The notes under the pieces are model-generated. The model saw only the letters and a program-made list of their open reading frames with translations, did no database searches and was not told the origin of the DNA. A program made the translations under genes and the position numbers. DNA of 64,000 nucleotides, from positions 22,047,207-22,111,206 of the forward strand of contig NC_133665.1 in the NCBI RefSeq assembly GCF_037893015.1, written 5' to 3'. The stretch is from Macrotis lagotis (lineage: Eukaryota > Chordata > Mammalia > Peramelemorphia > Peramelidae). Shown here in pieces: positions 58,595-64,000 of this stretch. Positions within the stretch are counted from its first letter, which is position 1, and each line of letters begins with the position of its first letter.

Positions 58595-58760
58595 GGAACA
58601 AACCTTAGAAACCATCAAGTCCAGCCTCTTCGTTTTGTAGATGAAGAAACTGAGGTACAAAGAAGTTAAAGACCTGTCTAGGGTTATACCACCAGTGTCT
58701 GAAGGAGGGCTTAAACCAAGGTTTATTTGATTCCAAGTCCACCACAAAGCACATTTCAAA
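58595..58760 (-). repeat. MIR-like SINE
   Basis: 'tttgtagatgaagaaactga' and 'agacctgtctagggttatac' give the antisense MIR core. A similar fragment lies at about 59142-59330 ('ctccctcattttacagaata'). Confidence 0.6.
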
Positions 58761-58959
58761 TGTATATCCTTTAATCAACTCTGAGTTGTTTAGAGTCTTC
58801 TTAAATACACAGGTCTCTCTTCACCGGATAGTTGGTTAAAATCCTTCTTAAGACATAGTGCTGTAATTGAACAACACACTCCAGAGGAGCTCTGAATAGG
58901 GCTTAGAATAGGACTATCACCACCCTTATTGACGATATTATATTTGGTTTGCTAGGTGT

Positions 58960-59082
58960 CTGAATTAAATGACTTGCTGAGTGTCACACAGCTAGTGTCA
59001 AGTGTCTGAGGCTGGATTTGAACTCAGATTCTCCTGACTCTAGGGGTGGTACTCAGTCCACTCACCACTTAGCTGTTCCATC
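58960..59082 (-). repeat. tRNA-derived SINE
   Basis: Antisense: 'gtgtcacacagctagtgtca', 'aggctggatttgaactcaga', ends 'caccacttagctgttcc'. Confidence 0.85.
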
Positions 59083-59724
59083 ATATTTCTATTAATGAAG
59101 TCCAAGGTTACATTAGTTTCTTTTAGTGCCACTATTGATTAATGGGATCTTGGGATTTAGAGATGGAAGGGATCAGGGAGATAATTTTTCCTAACTCCCT
59201 CATTTTACAGAATAAGAATGTTTAGAAAGATGAAATGATTTTCACAGGTCATATAACTAGTAAATGGAAAATATTATAGTTGAACCCAGGTTCTCAAACT
59301 CCAATTCTGGTATTGTTGCTGGATGTTTTCAAAGTTTACTGAAAACTTCATATTTTTTTTTCTGGAATCATGCCTTTCTCATACATTACTTGTGAGATTG
59401 GCTTTTCTTGAATCTGTGTAGGGTTTAATTTTTTATCAGTCTTAAATTTTTTCATCTTAATTTGATTTCAGCCTACTGCGCTGCCCTTTCAGGACCCTTC
59501 TGAATCTGGATTCTGTCATCCAGTTACATTAGGTATTTCATTTATCCCCTCAACCTCTAGCTTCATGTCATCCTCAGATTTGATAAGCACACCATGTATG
59601 ATTTAATCTAAAAGATTGATAAATATATTGCATGCTAAAAGGCCAGTGGCAGTGGCCTTTGGTATTCCACAAGAGATGTTCTACACTGATGTTTATTAAT
59701 CAACACTCCTATGGTTCAATAATT

Positions 59725-59852
59725 TTTTGTTTGTTTTTGTAAGGCAGTGGTTTAAATGACTTGCCTAAGGTCACACAGCTAGGTAATTATTAAGTGTCCT
59801 TAGATTTGAACTCAGCTTCTCCTGATTCCACTGCATCATCTATCTGCCTTGG
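59725..59852 (-). repeat. tRNA-derived SINE
   Basis: Antisense: 'taaggcagtggtttaaatga', 'ttgcctaaggtcacacagct', ends 'gcatcatctatctgcc'. Confidence 0.85.
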
Positions 59853-60019
59853 TTCAATAATTTTTAATACAGTATACTATTCTCATCTAGCTCATATGCT
59901 TCCGTCTTTTTCTTAAAGATATTACAAAAGAGTTTGTCAGATGCCTAGGCAAGTCACTTAGCCTTAGTGGGTAACTCTCTAAGACTATAAGTTGCAAAAA
60001 AGCAGCACTGAGAGGAGTT

Positions 60020-60510
60020 TCACTGTTGTTCTATTAGAAACCAGGAGGGATGGGAAATCAGAAGACTGGAGGGATTTGCATGAACTGATGCAGAGCAAGG
60101 TGAGCAGAACCAGAAGAGTATTGTACACCATAATAGCAACATGGGGGTGATGATCAACCTTAATGGACTTGTTCATTTCATAAGTGCAACAATCAGGGAC
60201 AATTTGAGGGTATCTTCAATGGAGAATATCATCTGTATCCAGAGAAAGAATTGTGGAGTTTGAACAAAGACAAAAGACTGTTATCTTTAATTTAAAAAAA
60301 CTGTTGTCTTATTATGTAATCTTGCTATCTCTTACATTTTTTTTCTTAAGGATATGATTCCTCTCTCAACTTATTCAATTTAAATCAGTGTATAGCATGG
60401 AAACAATGTAAAGACTAACAGACTGCCCTCTGTGGGGGGAGGAGGGAGGGAATCGATATTTGGGGAAATATTGTAAAATTCAAAAATAAATAGATGAATT
60501 TAAAAAAGAA
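60020..60510 (+). repeat. L1 LINE 3' end
   Basis: 'gcatgaactgatgcagagca', 'aggtgagcagaaccagaaga', 'attgtacaccataatagcaa', then a G/A-rich block (60434-60448) and an A-rich tail. Confidence 0.75.
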
Positions 60511-60539
60511 AAGGAGTTTCCTCACTTAAGAGTTCCCTG

Positions 60540-60950
60540 CTGTTATTGTTCAGTTCTGTCTGGCTCTTTGTGACTCTATGGACCATAACATACCAAGCTC
60601 TTCTGTCTTCCACTAAAGACTTTTACAAAGTCTGTCCAAGTTCATGTTCGTTGTTTTATGACACTATCCATCTCATCCTCTGCCCATCCCTGTTTCCTTT
60701 TTCCTTTAATCTTTTCCAATAACAAGATCTTTTTCAGTGAGTTATATTCTTCTTATGTATCCAAAGTATTTAGCTTTCAGTTTTTGAACTTCTAGTAAAT
60801 AGCTTGAATTATTTTCTTTAAGAATTGACCAATTTGACTTCCTTGCTGTCCAAGGGACTCTCAAAAGTTTTCTCCAGCACCATAAACTGAAAGTGGCGAT
60901 TCTGTGACACTCAATTTTCCTTATAGTCCACCTCTCCCAACCCTACAATG
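60540..60950 (-). repeat. BovB-clade RTE LINE fragment
   Basis: Antisense BovB text in the correct order: 'gttcagttctgtctggctct', 'ttgtgactctatggaccata', 'atccatctcatcctctgccc', 'ttgctgtccaagggactctc', 'ttctccagcaccataaactg'. Diverged and truncated; a portion of the 3' half of the element. Confidence 0.8.
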
Positions 60951-61779
60951 CTAATAGAGAGTTCTCTAATATCGTTATAATTTTAGATTTGTACCTCATC
61001 CTCATCCTTTTGAAAACTGTGACATTTGCCTCCTTGATTTTGTATTACTTCTCTCATTTTCCAAGATTTTTCAAATATATAGACCAAGCAGATCAGCAAT
61101 CACAGTGAGAAGTTCTTTTACTACTTTATAAGTTCTTTTAGTGTTACTGTGTAAGTTAGCTCCTAGTGATATCTCTTCAAACCCAGCTGAGGTAATTGTG
61201 GAAGGGGAAGATAAGAGAGATTGAGATGCAAAATGAATAGCAAAGATGTGTCTATATTGTCATCTCTTTACAAAATGTTAAGTTTTCTTTTTTGGAAAAG
61301 GGGCCAAAAAGAAATGGAAGGGTAATGAGCCATTGAATAGTTAACGACTGGTAACCTGAAGAAACTAAAGTTGCTAGCTCTGAGAAAGAGAATTGAGACA
61401 ACTGAAGAAAAAAGGAAACAATTTTGTGGAATATGAACCCTTCACCTTTTGCATAATGTTGAGAAGGGAAAGAAGATTTTCATCTCCTCCCACTCATGAG
61501 ATATGATGTCTTGCAGGAGATCTATTCATCCAGAAGGAGATGCTGTATCCAACTGAGAGAAAGAACTGAGTTTGAGTCAGGAAGCAGTTTCAAGGAATAT
61601 GACCCCTGGCAACAGAGAATAGAGTCAATCATAAACTCAAGAGAAAATTATCCCTGGCACTTGGGATTTGAGCTATTGAGATGAGTAGTTTCAGGTAGTC
61701 TATTTGACTGATTCACTCTATGGAGACACTCAGCAATGTGAAAATGAATACAAGAATAGACTATCTGGGTTGTGGTTTT
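60951..61779. other. Upstream intergenic DNA, nothing recognised
   Basis: No named repeat. A 62-codon open stretch at 61496-61684 has no family signature and no splice or promoter context, so it is not called. Confidence 0.5.
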
Positions 61780-62022
61780 GTTGTTTAGTCAATTAGTCAT
61801 GTCCAACTCTTTGTGACCCTATTTTGGGCTTTCTTGGCAAAGAGTGGTTTTTCCATTTTCTTCTCCAGCTCATTTTACAGATAAGGAAACTGAAGCAAAT
61901 GGGATTAAACAACTTGCTGGAGTCACATAGTTAGCAAATGAATGAGACCAGAATTGAACTCAGGAATATGAGTCTTCCTGATTTCAGACCCAGCACTCCA
62001 TATACTGTGCCACCCAGCTGGT
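61780..62022 (-). repeat. MAR1-like tRNA-derived SINE
   Basis: Near full length, antisense: 'ttgtttagtcaattagtcat', 'gtccaactctttgtgaccct', 'ctcattttacagataaggaa', ends 'actgtgccacccagctg'. Confidence 0.9.
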
Positions 62023-62157
62023 AGTGGTTCTCTAGGCTTGAATTTCTTTGGCTATATGTTCCTAAGCATATTCCTCTCTATATACTCTGTACAATAAGTT
62101 TTAACCCACTCTTTCCATTTTATTTGTACAAGAGGGTACTTTATCAATAATGCCTTT

Positions 62158-62302
62158 TGGGGGGGTTTTATTTTTTGGCAAGGTAGTGAGGTTGACTTGC
62201 CCAAAGTCACACAGGTAATTATAAGTGTCTGAGGCTGGATTTGAACTCAGGTCCCCTGACTCCTGGGCCAGTGCTCTAACTACTGCATCACTTAGCCACC
62301 CT
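62158..62302 (-). repeat. tRNA-derived marsupial SINE
   Basis: Antisense: 'tttggcaaggtagtgaggtt', 'tgtctgaggctggatttgaa', ends 'catcacttagccaccc'. Confidence 0.9.
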
Positions 62303-63354
62303 AATAGTACCTTTTCTTTAATCTAATTGGGTCTACTGACTGATTGTTACACAGGTGAAGAATCCTTAGATTTAGTTTTAAGAGAGAGGATTCACAGAAT
62401 ACTTTTGAACCTGAGATAATAGTTTTTGGGGGACCCATTATGTAACTTCTGAGGGTTGAACTGGGGAAGATAGCTGTCTCCTCAGAGTTACTACACTAGT
62501 ACTTGGTTACTTGAGTTTATTGAATGCAGCTAAGTGCACTCTTATCTGCTTAGTCTGTTTCAGCTTCTCTGTTGATCATTTTTGTACTATCCTTTTAGTC
62601 AGAATATCATCTTCTTTAGTAGAGAAATACTGAACAAAATGGAAGTTGAAGAATTCTGCTTTATTCGATCATTCATTTACATTATTCATAACACCTCAAA
62701 TGGCAGTCCTACTTATCTTCTCTTCTTGCGGCCAACATAGCTTAAAAGTCTATTTTATTGTCTTTAGTATTTGTTACCATTTTTAGTGTCCCTGACATTC
62801 TTATAGAAGTCTTAATCTTTTATATCCATGCTCAGTTACCTTCCCTTTATTTTCATTATGTCTTTCTAAAAATGCAGTTGGCAAATCAAATCCCTCTATA
62901 GCCTTATAGGTCTCTTTTTAACTCCAACTTTTCTTCCTTAATGGAATAATTTGTACTTATGTCTTCAGAATTTCATTTTGAAGAGTACCACAAATTTCTT
63001 GAATGAATTTCCCTTATAGAGTGTTTGGTTATCAGAGTGTATATATATGTTTTCTCAGAACTGTGAAATTATGTGTTTTATGAACAAGTCCAATATTACC
63101 ATATCTATTTCCATAATTTTCCTCAAGCTTTCCATAATTTTTACCTAGATAACAATTCCAATTTATTTGTCCTAATTAGTCTTAAAATGCCACATGCTCT
63201 CATCATTTTCTCTGTACTTTGAAAGATGGTAAAATATCAGAGGAAGGAATAATAGGGATAACCAATTATCTTTTTCCCTCCTCCCTTTAAATTCATTTGA
63301 CTCTTATAGATATTATACTATTGTGCATTGTCAGTTAAATTTTCATTTGTATGT

Positions 63355-63455
63355 CTATCTTGTATTGTCTTTATAATCTCCCAATTAGACCATAAACTTC
63401 TTGAGGTCAGTTTTAGTAACTATACATTTTTGTGTCCTCCACTAATAATGCTGTG
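63355..63455 (+). repeat. L2 LINE 3' end
   Basis: 'cccaattagaccataaactt' and 'cttgaggtcagttttagtaa' match the L2 'attagactgtgagctccttg' 3' text. The rest of 62.3-63.96 kb shows nothing recognised. Confidence 0.6.
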
Positions 63456-63958
63456 GAATAGACAAAAATACTACACATGGGTTCATTATTGTTATTATGA
63501 ACATCTTCCTCATACATAACGTTTTTATAGGTTTAACTGTTTTTCAACTGCATGTGCCAAAGACCCTCAGAAAGTGAAAGCTAGTCACAACTACTATTAG
63601 GTGCATGGTTAATGACTATCTGACAGGTGGGAAGCCATATTGCCAACCTTATTTTTTAGTATTAACCAAATATTTTTTGAGTACTTAATATATGCTCAGC
63701 ACCATTCTTGGTAACTGGAGTCTATGTTGGCAAAATAGCTGATATTGAAGGAGCATATATTAATTTTTTAAGGTATTTTTAGATGGAAATCAAAGCTCTG
63801 TTGACAGTTTCTGTCAAGGAAATTTCTTTTGTTTCCCTTGCCTGTAATTTGTCTTTTGCATGTCACCACTGAATTCATTTGTGAATATATTATTAATTTC
63901 TAGTATTTAGAGTATAATTGGGTTATTGTTAGTTTCTATTATTTAGAATAGAATTGGG

Positions 63959-63959
<1 letters not shown>

Positions 63960-64000
<41 letters not shown>
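63960..64000. repeat. (TG)n microsatellite cut by the window end
   Basis: At least 20 TG units, running off the end of the window. Confidence 0.97.

Noticed and set aside
61200-61720. AG-rich block suspected of being part of a retroviral LTR
   Set aside because: No terminal motif, matching second copy or polyadenylation arrangement could be seen; left unassigned.

Overview
The window is vertebrate, almost certainly marsupial, DNA. It carries one recognisable protein-coding gene, VLDLR (very low density lipoprotein receptor), on the minus strand. The start codon is near 49.72 kb and the stop codon near 15.90 kb. Marsupial origin is inferred from the many tRNA-derived SINEs beginning with a ggtggctaggtggcgcagtg-type head and ending in ttgcaaaaa plus an A-rich tail, from MAR1-like longer SINEs, marsupial-type L1 3' ends, abundant L2 and MIR copies, and a BovB-clade RTE fragment. 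The genus was not determined.

Layout: 1-15.2 kb is intergenic DNA downstream of VLDLR and is mostly repeats (L1, L2, CR1/L3, SINEs, hAT MITEs, microsatellites). About 15.28-15.9 kb is the likely 3' UTR. From 15.9 to 35.8 kb lie seventeen of the eighteen coding exons found. Every splice junction could be placed by eye at a GT donor and AG acceptor with a compatible reading phase. Intron 1 (35.8-49.64 kb) is repeat-rich and holds three local duplications. Exon 1 lies inside a CpG island at about 48.96-50.70 kb, with a long pyrimidine-rich 5' UTR and a TATA-like box at 50238-50243. The rest, to 64 kb, is upstream intergenic DNA, again mostly repeats.

The spliced coding sequence is 2541 bases (846 codons plus stop). 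Domain order: signal peptide, eight LDLR class A repeats, EGF-A, EGF-B, a six-bladed YWTD propeller, EGF-C, a short stalk, one transmembrane helix, and a cytoplasmic tail with an FDNPVY internalisation motif. The exon that encodes the serine/threonine-rich O-glycosylated domain in other mammals was not found; the flanking exons join in frame without it.

No convincing second gene, RNA gene or new biological system was found. The best leads are the intron 1 duplications (one fused to the 5' end of a SINE insertion), the missing O-linked exon, and the promoter and 5' UTR structure.
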